From contig QZDX01000014.1 in NCBI GenBank assembly GCA_009917555.1, positions 56,388 to 120,387 on the forward strand: a DNA stretch of 64,000 nt. The letters are read 5' to 3'. Of the stretch, positions 43,015-51,422 are shown piece after piece (position 1 is the first letter of the stretch; each line of letters opens with the position of its first letter). Origin of the DNA: a bacterium 1XD21-13. Lineage in GTDB: Bacteria > Bacillota > Clostridia > Lachnospirales > Lachnospiraceae. Under the pieces are notes generated by a model, which saw only the letters and a list, made by a program, of their open reading frames with translations, was not told where the DNA came from and made no database searches. The position numbers and the translations under genes are program-made.

Positions 43015-44166
43015 ATGGAAAATAAATGGGAAATGCTCGGTGCCTCCAACGAGGACCGAGAGAAGATATGGAGTAAAAACAGAACCTTTGCCGGGGATGT
43101 GTGGTTCCGCTTCCGGCATAAACCAACGGCCGTCGGCGGTCTGATTATGATTGTAATTCTGCTGCTGTTTGCCCTCTTAGGGCCGCTGTTTACGGATTAC
43201 AGCTATTCCACGCAGAATCTGGAGGTGGTCAACATTCCGCCCCGGATGAAGGTCTATGAGACGCCGGACGGCTCCGGTTATCTGTATGTGACCCAGGCCC
43301 TGAAGGTGGTGCAGGTGAGCAGGGACGGACAGATGGGAAATCAGTTGAAGAAGGTCCGGGAGGAAGCGGATTCCTCCATGACTATTTTTGACTGCGGAGG
43401 CACGGAGGTAGCCCTCTACTACGGCGCGAAGCCCTATGTGATTGCCGATCCCCAGACCCGTGTGATTTACCCTTCCGCCCATGTCTGGAATAAGTCCTAT
43501 GTACTGGGAACGGACAGCCTGGGCAGGGATATTCTGACCCGCCTGATGTACGGGACAAGAGTGTCGCTTATGGTGGCTTTTGTGGCGGCGGCCGTGAATA
43601 TGATCATCGGCATTCTGTTCGGCGGAATTTCCGGCTACGCAGGCGGCATGGTGGATACGGTAATGATGCGTATTGTGGATATTATCAGTACCATACCGCT
43701 AACCCTGTATGTGATTTTGATTATGGTATATCTGGACTCGGGATTACAGAGTATTATCATTGCTCTGGGAACCGTGTACTGGGTGGATATGGCCCGGGTG
43801 GTCCGGGGGCAGGTCTTAAGCCTTAAGCAGCAGGAATTTGTGATGGCGGCCAGAACCATTGGTTCCTCCACCAAGACGATTTTACTGCAGCATTTGATAC
43901 CGAATGCAATGGGCTCCATCCTGGTAACGGTGACGATGCTGATTCCTTCCGCAATCTTTATGGAGGCGTTTTTAAGCTATCTGGGCATCGGCCTGAAGCC
44001 GCCTCTTGCCAGTCTGGGAACCATGTGCAACGACGCGGCGGAGAATCTCCGCTCCTGTCCTCACCAGATGTTCATCCCGGCCCTGGTTATCTGCCTTATC
44101 ATGTTTGCCTTCAACTTCGTGGGCGACGGCCTGCGGGATGCACTGGACCCGAAGCTTAAGAAGTAG
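43015..44166 (+). CDS. oppC: Oligopeptide ABC transporter permease, OppC type, with inserted domain
   Basis: A 383-residue permease, about 80 longer than usual OppC proteins (about 300). Helix 1 lies at about 42-62 after a cytoplasmic N-terminus (FRHKPTAVGGLIMIVILLLFALLGPL). Residues about 63-155 form an extracytoplasmic insert (NIPPRMKVYETPDGSGYLY...) before the conserved LGTDSLGRDILTRLMYGTR. Five further helices and the EAA loop FVMAARTIGSSTKTILLQHLIPN follow. RBS GGGAAGAAG lies before the ATG. Partner of OppB, 14 bp upstream. The insert may contact the binding protein; function is inferred. Confidence 0.92.
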   Translation: MENKWEMLGASNEDREKIWSKNRTFAGDVWFRFRHKPTAVGGLIMIVILLLFALLGPLFTDYSYSTQNLEVVNIPPRMKVYETPDGSGYLYVTQALKVVQVSRDGQMGNQLKKVREEADSSMTIFDCGGTEVALYYGAKPYVIADPQTRVIYPSAHVWNKSYVLGTDSLGRDILTRLMYGTRVSLMVAFVAAAVNMIIGILFGGISGYAGGMVDTVMMRIVDIISTIPLTLYVILIMVYLDSGLQSIIIALGTVYWVDMARVVRGQVLSLKQQEFVMAARTIGSSTKTILLQHLIPNAMGSILVTVTMLIPSAIFMEAFLSYLGIGLKPPLASLGTMCNDAAENLRSCPHQMFIPALVICLIMFAFNFVGDGLRDALDPKLKK

Positions 44167-44167
44167 T

Positions 44168-44222
44168 GGGATAAAGTGACTTTACCCTTTCGTGCTGTCG
44201 CGCAGCGACTATAAATAGGAGA
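44168..44222 (+). repeat. Family A tail-only unit before oppD
   Basis: AAAGTGACTTTACCCTTTCG then GTCGC-GCA-GCGAC, TATAAATAGGAG. It lacks the long hairpin but keeps the terminal hairpin and the ribosome site, here AGGAGAG, serving oppD. Confidence 0.8.
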
Positions 44223-44228
44223 GTACAG

Positions 44229-45245
44229 ATGGAACCGATTTTAAATATAGACAATTTAAAAGTATCCTTTATGACAAGCAACGGGGAAGTCCAGGCAGTC
44301 CGGGGCGTGAGCCTCTCCGTAGGAAAGGGTGAAATTCTGGGAATCGTGGGCGAGTCCGGCAGCGGCAAGAGCGTGACCTCCATGTCCATCCTGCACCTGC
44401 TTGCGGACACGGCCCGGATCAAGGAGGGTTCCTCCATCCGCTTTGACGGGGAGGAGCTGATAGGAGCGCCCAAGAAGCGGATGCGCGAGATCCGCGGAGA
44501 GAAGATCTCCATGATTTTCCAGGACCCCATGTCCTCCCTGAATCCCCTGATTCCCGTGGGAAAGCAGGTGGCGGAGATGCTTCTTGAGCACCATAAGGAT
44601 ATTTCCAAGGATGAGGCAAAAAAGGCCGTGCTGGAGCTGTTTGCAAAGGTGCGGATTCCAGAGCCGGAGAAGCGTTACAAATGCTGCCCCCACGAATTTT
44701 CCGGCGGTATGCGCCAGAGGGTTATGATTGCGATGGCCCTGGCCAACAAGCCGGAGTTGCTGATTGCGGACGAGCCCACCACGGCTCTAGACGTGACCAT
44801 CCAGGATCAGATTCTGCAGCAGCTGCGGGAGCTTGAGAAGGAGTACGGGACAAGCATCATTTTCATTACCCATGACCTGGGCGTGGTGGCGGAGCTTTGC
44901 GACCGAGTGATTGTGATGTACGGCGGCCTTGTTATGGAGGAAGCGCCCATTGACGAGATTTTTGAGCATCCGAGCCATCCCTATACGATGGGGCTTTTAA
45001 ATTCCATCCCCGATATGGAGCAGGATAAGGCCGTGCGCTTAAAGCCCATTCCCGGATCGCCGCCGGATATGACGAATCCTCCGGCCGGCTGTCCCTTTGC
45101 GCCGCGCTGTCCCTATGCCAGAAAAATCTGCGGGGCAGAGCTTCCAGAGTTTACCCAGGTGGGAGAGGGGCACAGCTCCCGCTGCTTCCTGTTGTACCCG
45201 GACGCTCCGGCGGATGATAACAATCCCTTTCGCAGAGAGGTGTAG
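44229..45245 (+). CDS. oppD: Oligopeptide ABC transporter ATPase, OppD type
   Basis: A 338-residue ATPase. Walker [10 protein letters not shown] is at about 41-49, the signature [11 protein letters not shown] at about 161-171, Walker [14 protein letters not shown] at about 179-191 and the switch His in FITHDLG at about 214. The C-terminal Opp-type extension ([23 protein letters not shown] with several Cys) follows and probably binds a 4Fe-4S cluster as in Dpp/Opp ATPases. The ribosome site comes from the family A tail unit. It pairs with OppF, 3 bp downstream. Confidence 0.95.
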   Translation: MEPILNIDNLKVSFMTSNGEVQAVRGVSLSVGKGEILGIVGESGSGKSVTSMSILHLLADTARIKEGSSIRFDGEELIGAPKKRMREIRGEKISMIFQDPMSSLNPLIPVGKQVAEMLLEHHKDISKDEAKKAVLELFAKVRIPEPEKRYKCCPHEFSGGMRQRVMIAMALANKPELLIADEPTTALDVTIQDQILQQLRELEKEYGTSIIFITHDLGVVAELCDRVIVMYGGLVMEEAPIDEIFEHPSHPYTMGLLNSIPDMEQDKAVRLKPIPGSPPDMTNPPAGCPFAPRCPYARKICGAELPEFTQVGEGHSSRCFLLYPDAPADDNNPFRREV

Positions 45246-45248
45246 GCT

Positions 45249-46214
45249 ATGAGTGAGCATAATATTTTAGAAGTGAAAGACCTTACCAAGCATTTTAAGG
45301 CAGGAAAAAAGCAGATCGTCCATGCGGTAGACGGCATCAGCGTTACCCTGGGGAAAGGAAAGACTCTGGGACTGGTGGGAGAATCCGGCTGCGGCAAATC
45401 GAGTTGCGCCAGGACTATTATCCGCATGTACGATCCCACCTCCGGGCAGATTATTCTGGACGGCACGGATATCACCAATATGAAGCAGAAGGAGTTAAAG
45501 CCTTACCGGAAGAAAATGCAGATGATCTTCCAGGACCCTTACGCTTCCTTAAATGCCAGAATGACCGTGCGGGACATTATCGCGGAGCCTCTTCTGGCCC
45601 ATAATCTGGTGAAAAATAAGGAGGAGGCCAATGATCTTGTCTATCCCATGTTGGAGCGGGTGGGACTGACCAAGGAGCATGCCAACCGCTACGCCCATGA
45701 ATTTTCCGGCGGACAGCGTCAGCGTGTGGGAATTGCCAGAGCCCTGATTCTGGAGCCGCAGCTTGTGATCTGCGACGAGCCGATTTCCGCCCTGGACGTG
45801 TCGATTCAGGCCCAGGTGATCAATCTTTTGAAGGATTTTCAGGAGGAAAAGGGGCTGTCCTACCTCTTTATCGCCCACGACCTGTCGATGGTGCGCTACG
45901 TCTCCGATGATGTGGGCGTGATGTATCTGGGACAGTTAGTGGAAATGAGCGAGGCGGACGAGATTTACCGGAATCCCCTGCATCCTTATACCAAGGGGCT
46001 TTTGGGGAGCGTACCCATAGCCAATCCGAAGCTGGCAAGGCAGAAGGAGAAGAGCAGTATGGAAGGCGATATTCCAAGTCCCATCAATCCGCCGTCCGGC
46101 TGCCGGTTCCATACGCGCTGTCCATACGCCAGGCCGGAGTGCGCCCAGACGACGCCGGAGCTTGTGGATGTGGGCAACGGGCACAGAGTAGCCTGCCACT
46201 TGCATAAGGCATAG
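45249..46214 (+). CDS. oppF: Oligopeptide ABC transporter ATPase, OppF type
   Basis: A 321-residue ATPase, second of the pair. Walker A GESGCGKSS (about 46-54), signature SGGQRQRVGIARAL (about 152-165), Walker B LVICDEPISALDV (about 172-184) and switch His in FIAHDLS are complete. The C-terminal oligopeptide-transporter domain INPPSGCRFHTRCPYARPEC has the cluster-type cysteines. GAGAGGTGTAG at the end of oppD is its ribosome site, so the two are translated together. OppA follows at 46334. Confidence 0.95.
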   Translation: MSEHNILEVKDLTKHFKAGKKQIVHAVDGISVTLGKGKTLGLVGESGCGKSSCARTIIRMYDPTSGQIILDGTDITNMKQKELKPYRKKMQMIFQDPYASLNARMTVRDIIAEPLLAHNLVKNKEEANDLVYPMLERVGLTKEHANRYAHEFSGGQRQRVGIARALILEPQLVICDEPISALDVSIQAQVINLLKDFQEEKGLSYLFIAHDLSMVRYVSDDVGVMYLGQLVEMSEADEIYRNPLHPYTKGLLGSVPIANPKLARQKEKSSMEGDIPSPINPPSGCRFHTRCPYARPECAQTTPELVDVGNGHRVACHLHKA

Positions 46215-46333
46215 GATTTGATGCAGTATAAACGGTTTTCCGATACGTGATTTAACGGCGTGTCTGAAACATAGAGAGAGGATGCTGCTTTATTTTGCAG
46301 TACCCCCAGAAATTCCAAAGGAGGATAAACATT

Positions 46334-48046
46334 ATGAAAAAGAAGTTATTAAGTATGCTTCTTGCCGTAAGCCTTGTGGGCACCATGCTCATGGCGGGCT
46401 GCGGAAACAAGGCTGCGGACGAGCCGCAGACCATCGATGATATCGAGGCGGCTCCGGAAACCCCGGAAGCGGAAGAGCCCGGGGATACGGAAGGTGCAGC
46501 AGACGGAGCCCTTGCGGATACCCAGGAAATGGTATTCGTGCTCAACAACGAGCCGGACGGCATCGACCCCAACGTAACCAACAATTCCTTTGCAACGCCC
46601 TTCTTAAGCAACTGCTTTGAGGGTCTTGTAACCTACGACGAGAAGGGCGAGGTTGTTCCCGGAAACGCAGAGTCCTGGGAGAGCAACGATGACCTGACCG
46701 TATTTACCTTCCATCTGAGAGAAGGACTGAAGTGGAGCGACGGAACGGATCTGACGGCAAATGACTACGTGTATTCCGCGCTTCGTGTTCTGACGCCGGA
46801 GACCACCTCCCAGTATGTGAACATGATCTCCGACTATGTGGTAAACGGACAGGAGTTCTATGACGGAACTGCTTCCGCAGAGGATGTGGGAATCAAGGCT
46901 CTGGATGACAATACCCTGGAGTTCACCCTGAAAGCTCCCTGCCCCTATTTTATCGACCTGGTAAGCATGTGGGTATATTTCCCGGTTCAGCAGGCAACCA
47001 TTGAGGCCAACGGCGACAAGTGGACGACAACTGCGGAAGGTTATGTAAGCAACGGTCCCTTCAAGATTACCGAGATGAACATGGGCGAGAGCATGATTCT
47101 GGAGAAAAACGAGAACTACTGGAATGCGGAAAACGTAACGCTTGAGAAGCTGACCTTCCGCTATGTTCTGGATACCTCCACGGCTCTGACCGCTTATGAG
47201 AGCGGCGAGGTGGACGGCGTGAGAACCGTTCCATCCAGTGACCTTGCACGTCTGAAGGCTGAGAATGCGGGCCTTGTATCCACACCGAACTACGGAACCG
47301 TATACTATGATATCAACTGCTCCAAGGCGCCCTATGACGACGTTCTGGTTCGAAAGGCTCTCAATCTGGCCATTGACCGTGAGGCTCTTATCAACAACGT
47401 GGCGCAGGTAGACGGACAGCCGGCATACAGCTTCCTGGCTCCCGGCTATGTGGTAGACGGAAAAGATGTGGTAGAGGGACGTTCTGATTACGATCTGTCC
47501 TCTACAGCTGACGTGGAGGCGGCAAAGGCGGCTCTGGCAGAGGCCGGTTATCCGGACGGCGAGGGCTTCCCCACCCTGCAGCTTTCCTTCTACTCTGACG
47601 ACAATGTAAAGAAGATTGCGGAAGCCATTGCAGAGATGTGGGAGCAGAATCTTGGAATTACCGTAGAGGTAAGCTCCGCAGACTGGGCGGTATTTTACGA
47701 CGCCGTGCAGGCCGGCAATTACGAGGTGGCGGCTATGGGCTGGAGCGCAGACTATGTAAATCCCATGAGCTTCCTGCCGCTTCTCTATACCGATGACGTG
47801 ACCAATAATTCCTTCTACAGCAATCCGGAGTATGACGCGGTTGTAGATCAGATCAAGGTGGAGAAGGATCCGGCCAAGTTTGCCGAACTTGTAAAGCAGG
47901 CGGATGAGATCGTATCCGCCGAATATCCGGTGCTTGGACTGTACTACAAGTCCAATACCTATCTGATTAAGGATTACATTGAGGGCGTTTACATGGTTTC
48001 CTCATCCAATATCTACTTCCAGAATGCTAAGGTTCTGGCACATTAA
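46334..48046 (+). CDS. oppA: Oligopeptide-binding lipoprotein, OppA type
   Basis: A 570-residue extracytoplasmic peptide-binding protein (family 5 solute-binding). The signal peptide ends with the lipobox LMAGC (Cys about 23), followed by an acidic linker (about 30-60) and the binding domain with EGLVTYDEKGEVVPGNAESW, FHLREGLKWSDGTDLTA and IYFQNAKVLAH at the end. ATG 46334 follows AAAGGAGG. It delivers peptides to OppBCDF. High Ala/Glu content and strong codon bias suggest abundant expression. Position last among opp genes is a common clostridial layout. Confidence 0.95.
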   Translation: MKKKLLSMLLAVSLVGTMLMAGCGNKAADEPQTIDDIEAAPETPEAEEPGDTEGAADGALADTQEMVFVLNNEPDGIDPNVTNNSFATPFLSNCFEGLVTYDEKGEVVPGNAESWESNDDLTVFTFHLREGLKWSDGTDLTANDYVYSALRVLTPETTSQYVNMISDYVVNGQEFYDGTASAEDVGIKALDDNTLEFTLKAPCPYFIDLVSMWVYFPVQQATIEANGDKWTTTAEGYVSNGPFKITEMNMGESMILEKNENYWNAENVTLEKLTFRYVLDTSTALTAYESGEVDGVRTVPSSDLARLKAENAGLVSTPNYGTVYYDINCSKAPYDDVLVRKALNLAIDREALINNVAQVDGQPAYSFLAPGYVVDGKDVVEGRSDYDLSSTADVEAAKAALAEAGYPDGEGFPTLQLSFYSDDNVKKIAEAIAEMWEQNLGITVEVSSADWAVFYDAVQAGNYEVAAMGWSADYVNPMSFLPLLYTDDVTNNSFYSNPEYDAVVDQIKVEKDPAKFAELVKQADEIVSAEYPVLGLYYKSNTYLIKDYIEGVYMVSSSNIYFQNAKVLAH

Positions 48047-48049
48047 GCT

Positions 48050-48535
48050 ATGAAGTGTGTGATTTCTACGGAGGGCTTCGGGGATATGGTCTTTGACCTG
48101 TACCCGGAGCTTGCTCCGATTACGGTAAAAAATTTCGCGGACACGGTCAGGAGCGGCTTTTACAACGGCCTGGCCTGGTGCCGGATTGTGAAGGATTACG
48201 TGATACAGGCCGGCTCCCCGGACAACGACATCATGACGGACAGCCAGTGGCATATTAAAGGGGAGTTTGAGGAGAACGGTGTTCCAAATCCGGTGAAGCA
48301 TAAGCGGGGCGCTCTGTCTATGGCCAGGGATGATGATTACGACACGGCCGGAACCCAGTTTTTTGTGGTGCACAGGGACGCACATAAACTGGACGGGCGC
48401 TATGCGGCCTTCGGGCAGATGATTTCCGGCTTTGAGGTGCTGGACGCCATTGCGGAGCTTCCGACCCTTGGGGCCGAAACCTGGAATAAGCCGGTGGTTA
48501 TGCCGGTGATTACGAGTATTCGAATTGAAGAATAG
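48050..48535 (+). CDS. Cyclophilin-type peptidyl-prolyl isomerase
   Basis: A 161-residue cyclophilin without signal peptide, so cytoplasmic. It catalyses cis-trans isomerisation of X-Pro bonds. The core motifs are FADTVRSGFYNGLAWCRIV, the catalytic region GALSMARDDDYDTAGTQFFVV (Arg, Gln, Phe) and DGRYAAFGQMISGFEVLDAI. It starts 3 bp after the oppA stop with no clear ribosome site, so translation is likely coupled to oppA. Its place at the end of a peptide-uptake operon, with a Pro-peptidase just upstream of the operon, hints at handling of Pro-containing peptides; this is inference. Confidence 0.9.
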   Translation: MKCVISTEGFGDMVFDLYPELAPITVKNFADTVRSGFYNGLAWCRIVKDYVIQAGSPDNDIMTDSQWHIKGEFEENGVPNPVKHKRGALSMARDDDYDTAGTQFFVVHRDAHKLDGRYAAFGQMISGFEVLDAIAELPTLGAETWNKPVVMPVITSIRIEE

Positions 48536-48554
48536 TAAAGCGCCAAACGGCGGT

Positions 48555-48608
48555 AAATCCTGCGAATTTACAGAGACGGAAAAGTTGTGAGTTCGTGGGA
48601 TTTTTTAT
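48555..48608 (+). terminator. Terminator of the opp operon
   Basis: AAATCCTGCGAA (48555-48566) pairs with TTCGTGGGATTT (48592-48603) with a wobble; TTTTTT run at 48601-48606. Confidence 0.8.
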
Positions 48609-48647
48609 TATGATGGGTAAAAAAGTAAATCTTGGCAGGGTTGGTAA

Positions 48648-48676
48648 TTGAAAAGCGAAATCAGGAATGATATAAT
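48648..48676 (+). promoter_or_regulatory. Promoter of pgi
   Basis: TTGAAA (48648-48653), a 17-bp spacer, TATAAT (48671-48676), 55 bp before pgi. Confidence 0.85.
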
Positions 48677-48731
48677 GAGAGTACTAGCATTAAGGGGCAA
48701 AAACCCCAGGAAAACAAGGAGGACTTGATTT

Positions 48732-50312
48732 ATGATCAACTGGAAAAATCTAGATACCCTAGATTCCTATCAGGAGCTTGAGAAAGTAGAGCGCGTAAAT
48801 CTTGCGGAGGCTATGACAGGAGAGAACGGTGCGGAGCGTGTAAGAAAATACAGTGTTCCCATGGCCGATGGACTTGCTTACAATTATGCTGCGAGACCGG
48901 TGGATGACAAGGTGCTGGAGGTGCTTGCGAAACTGGCAGAGGAGGCTCAGCTTACGGAGAAGTTCGAGGCTCTGTACAATGGCGAGGTGATCAATACCGG
49001 CGAAAAGCGTCTTGTACTGCATCATCTGACCCGCGGGCAGCTTGGAGAGGCTGTTGTGGCTGACGGTATTGACAAGCGGGCTTTCTATATGGAGCAGCAG
49101 AGAAAATTCTCGGAGCTGGCTAATAAGGTGCATGCCGGAGAAATTACGAATGCGGCGGGAGATAAATTTACGACAGTGGTTCAGATTGGTATCGGTGGAA
49201 GTGACCTGGGTCCCCGTGCCATGTATTTGGCCTTGGAGAATTGGGCTAAGAAAAACAATACCCTGAAAATGGAAGCAAGGTTCATCAGCAATGTGGACCC
49301 GGATGATGCGGCAGCTGTTCTGGCATCCATCGACGTGGCACATTCCCTTTTCGTGCTTGTGTCCAAGTCCGGGACAACCTTGGAGACCCTGACTAACGAA
49401 TCCTTTGTAAAGGATGCGCTGGAAAAAGCCGGCCTTAACGCCTCCAGACATATGATTGCCGTTACCAGCGAGACCTCTCCACTGGCAAAGAGCGATGACT
49501 ATCTGGCCGCCTTCTTTATGGATGATTATATTGGCGGGCGCTATTCCTCCACCTCCGCAGTAGGCGGTGTGGTACTGTCTCTGGCATTTGGGCCGGAGGT
49601 ATTTGAGGAGTTCCTGGCCGGCGCTGCGGCGGAGGATGCTCTTTCGAAAAACAAGGATATCCTGGAGAATCCGGCTATGCTGGATGCCCTGATCGGCGTA
49701 TATGAGCGCAATGTGCTGGGCTGTGAGAGTACCGCAGTGCTGCCCTACTCTCAGGGACTGAGCCGTTTCCCGGCTCATCTGCAGCAGCTGGATATGGAGT
49801 CCAACGGAAAGTCTGTAAACCGCTTCGGCGAGCCTGTGAATTATGCTACAGGCCCTGTGATTTTCGGTGAGCCGGGAACCAATGGACAGCATTCCTTCTA
49901 CCAGCTGTTACATCAGGGAACGAATATTGTGCCGCTCCAGTTTGTAGGCTTCCGGGAGAATCAGATGGGTGTGGATGTTGTGATTCAGGATAGTACCAGC
50001 CAGCAGAAGCTCTGTGCCAATGTGGCTGCACAGATTGTGGCCTTTGCCTGCGGCAAGGCGGACGAGAATCCCAACAAGCGCTTTGAAGGAGGCCGGCCTT
50101 CCAGCATCATTATCGGAGACCAACTGAACCCCAAGACCCTGGGTGCTCTCCTGTCACATTTTGAAAATAAGGTAATGTTCCAGGGCTTTATCTGGAATCT
50201 CAACAGCTTTGATCAGGAAGGCGTACAGCTGGGCAAGGTACTTGCAAAGCGCGTGCTTGCCCATGAGACGGACGGGGCGTTGAAGGTTTATAGTGATCTG
50301 CTTCATATCTAA
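48732..50312 (+). CDS. pgi: Glucose-6-phosphate isomerase
   Basis: A 526-residue glycolytic isomerase, glucose-6-P to fructose-6-P. QIGIGGSDLGPRAMYLAL (about 150-167) is the sugar-phosphate loop, LVSKSGTTLETLTN (about 209-222) the SIS-domain phosphate site, and GEPGTNGQHSFYQLLHQG (about 378-395) the signature with the catalytic Glu/His. AAGGAGG is 8 bp before the ATG. It is longer than Bacillus-type Pgi (about 450), matching a form common in Lachnospiraceae. Single-gene unit with its own promoter and terminator. Confidence 0.96.
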   Translation: MINWKNLDTLDSYQELEKVERVNLAEAMTGENGAERVRKYSVPMADGLAYNYAARPVDDKVLEVLAKLAEEAQLTEKFEALYNGEVINTGEKRLVLHHLTRGQLGEAVVADGIDKRAFYMEQQRKFSELANKVHAGEITNAAGDKFTTVVQIGIGGSDLGPRAMYLALENWAKKNNTLKMEARFISNVDPDDAAAVLASIDVAHSLFVLVSKSGTTLETLTNESFVKDALEKAGLNASRHMIAVTSETSPLAKSDDYLAAFFMDDYIGGRYSSTSAVGGVVLSLAFGPEVFEEFLAGAAAEDALSKNKDILENPAMLDALIGVYERNVLGCESTAVLPYSQGLSRFPAHLQQLDMESNGKSVNRFGEPVNYATGPVIFGEPGTNGQHSFYQLLHQGTNIVPLQFVGFRENQMGVDVVIQDSTSQQKLCANVAAQIVAFACGKADENPNKRFEGGRPSSIIIGDQLNPKTLGALLSHFENKVMFQGFIWNLNSFDQEGVQLGKVLAKRVLAHETDGALKVYSDLLHI

Positions 50313-50346
50313 AAGCTGTTTATGGCTCTGAAGTCAGACAGGCAGA

Positions 50347-50401
50347 AAAATCCCATGAATCATTCAGCTTGACAAAGGGCTGTGATTCATGGGATTTTCT
50401 T
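50347..50401 (+). terminator. Terminator of pgi
   Basis: AAAATCCCATGAATCA (50347-50362) pairs perfectly over 16 bp with 50383-50398, and the right arm ends in TTTTCTTCT. Confidence 0.9.
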
Positions 50402-50456
50402 CTAGTATAGCGTTCGATAAATAATTGGTCCAATTATTTTCGAAACGCTATACTAG
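50402..50456. repeat. Palindromic repeat over the deacetylase stop codon
   Basis: CTAGTATAGCGTT (50402-50414) pairs perfectly with 50444-50456, and AATAATTG (50420-50427) with CAATTATT (50431-50438). The stop codon of the minus-strand deacetylase (50453-50455) lies within the right arm. A related half-copy is at 10437-10461. Confidence 0.8.
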
Positions 50457-51277
50457 GCTCCGGTAAGCTCACTTAAGGGATGGAAGGTGTAACCCAGCTC
50501 CTCCCATTTGGTCAGCAGCTCATCCAGAATCTCGCCGTTGGTCTTGGAGGTATTATGTAACAGCACCACAGCGCCGGGATGAATCCGCGGAATCAGCTTG
50601 GCGAAGGCTTCCTCATGGGAGGGCTGCTTATCCTGGTACCAGTCCACATAGGCCAGGCTCCAGAAAAAGGTCTTATACCCCAGCTCCTGGGCCATTTTCA
50701 GGTTGCTCTCACTGTAGACACCCTGGGGAGGCCGGTAGTACTTTGTCATGGGCTCACCGATAGCTTTTTCATAGAGGGCTTCTAAATCTGCCAGCTCCTT
50801 TTGGAAGGCTTCCTTCTCCCCGATTTTAGACATATCCGGATGATGGTAGGTATGATTTCCTACGGTATGGCCTTCCTCCACCATGCGCTTTACCAGGTCT
50901 GGGCTGGTCTCCATATAGTTTCCTACAATAAAAAAGGTGGCAGGGGCCTTGTGCTTTTTCAGGGCATCCAAAATGGCCGGAGTATTGCCATTTTCAAAAC
51001 CGCAGTCAAAGGTCAGATAAATCCTTTTTTCCTCCGTTTCCTCCACGTAGTAGGCATCAAACCCCTTTAAATAAGAAGCATTTGCATTGCCGACGGGAGC
51101 CCTTCCCTCCTCCTGAAAGCTTAAACCCCAGTTGGCGGAGGCACTGCCGGCTGTTGGCAGAAGCATGCCGGGACGAACGGCGTCCTTAAGCATACCGATT
51201 CCCTGTCCTGCAAAGTAGGAGAGAGTCAGAAGCAGGAGAGTACCGATGATGTTTTTGAAATTCTTATTCAGCTTCAT
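50453..51277 (-). CDS. pdaA: PdaA-like polysaccharide deacetylase
   Basis: A 274-residue exported NodB-fold deacetylase. A signal anchor (about 8-25) is followed by a short linker and the NodB domain: TFDCGFENGNT (about 88-98, catalytic Asp), HTYHHPDM (about 141-148, metal His) and YYRPPQGVYS (about 188-197). The spacing and WYQDKQPSHEEAF segment fit the PdaA group, which deacetylates N-acetylmuramic acid to make spore-cortex muramic lactam. With spoIIM and the SpoVB-like gene it forms the window's spore set, though not clustered. Its last codon and stop fall in a palindromic repeat. Confidence 0.88.
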   Translation of the reverse strand: MKLNKNFKNIIGTLLLLTLSYFAGQGIGMLKDAVRPGMLLPTAGSASANWGLSFQEEGRAPVGNANASYLKGFDAYYVEETEEKRIYLTFDCGFENGNTPAILDALKKHKAPATFFIVGNYMETSPDLVKRMVEEGHTVGNHTYHHPDMSKIGEKEAFQKELADLEALYEKAIGEPMTKYYRPPQGVYSESNLKMAQELGYKTFFWSLAYVDWYQDKQPSHEEAFAKLIPRIHPGAVVLLHNTSKTNGEILDELLTKWEELGYTFHPLSELTGA

Positions 51278-51357
51278 TTTCCAAAAGAACCGTTTTTTTC
51301 ATATATATGAAAAAGCAGAGAAAATCAGACACAAAATAAAGAAATAAGATCTTCCAG

Positions 51358-51386
51358 TTGAAAAAAATCTATTTTTGTTCTATATT
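51358..51386 (+). promoter_or_regulatory. Promoter of leuB
   Basis: TTGAAA (51358-51363), a 17-bp spacer, TATATT (51381-51386), about 30 bp before the leuB start. No T-box or other attenuator is seen in the short leader. Confidence 0.8.
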
Positions 51387-51422
51387 ATTAACAATAGGCA
51401 TTTTTAGAAGGGATGATGAAGA

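Noticed and set aside
51278..51422. Possible T-box or leucine attenuator ahead of leuB
   Set aside because: The promoter lies only about 40 bp before the start, leaving no room for a leader; no T-box core sequence or Leu-rich leader peptide.
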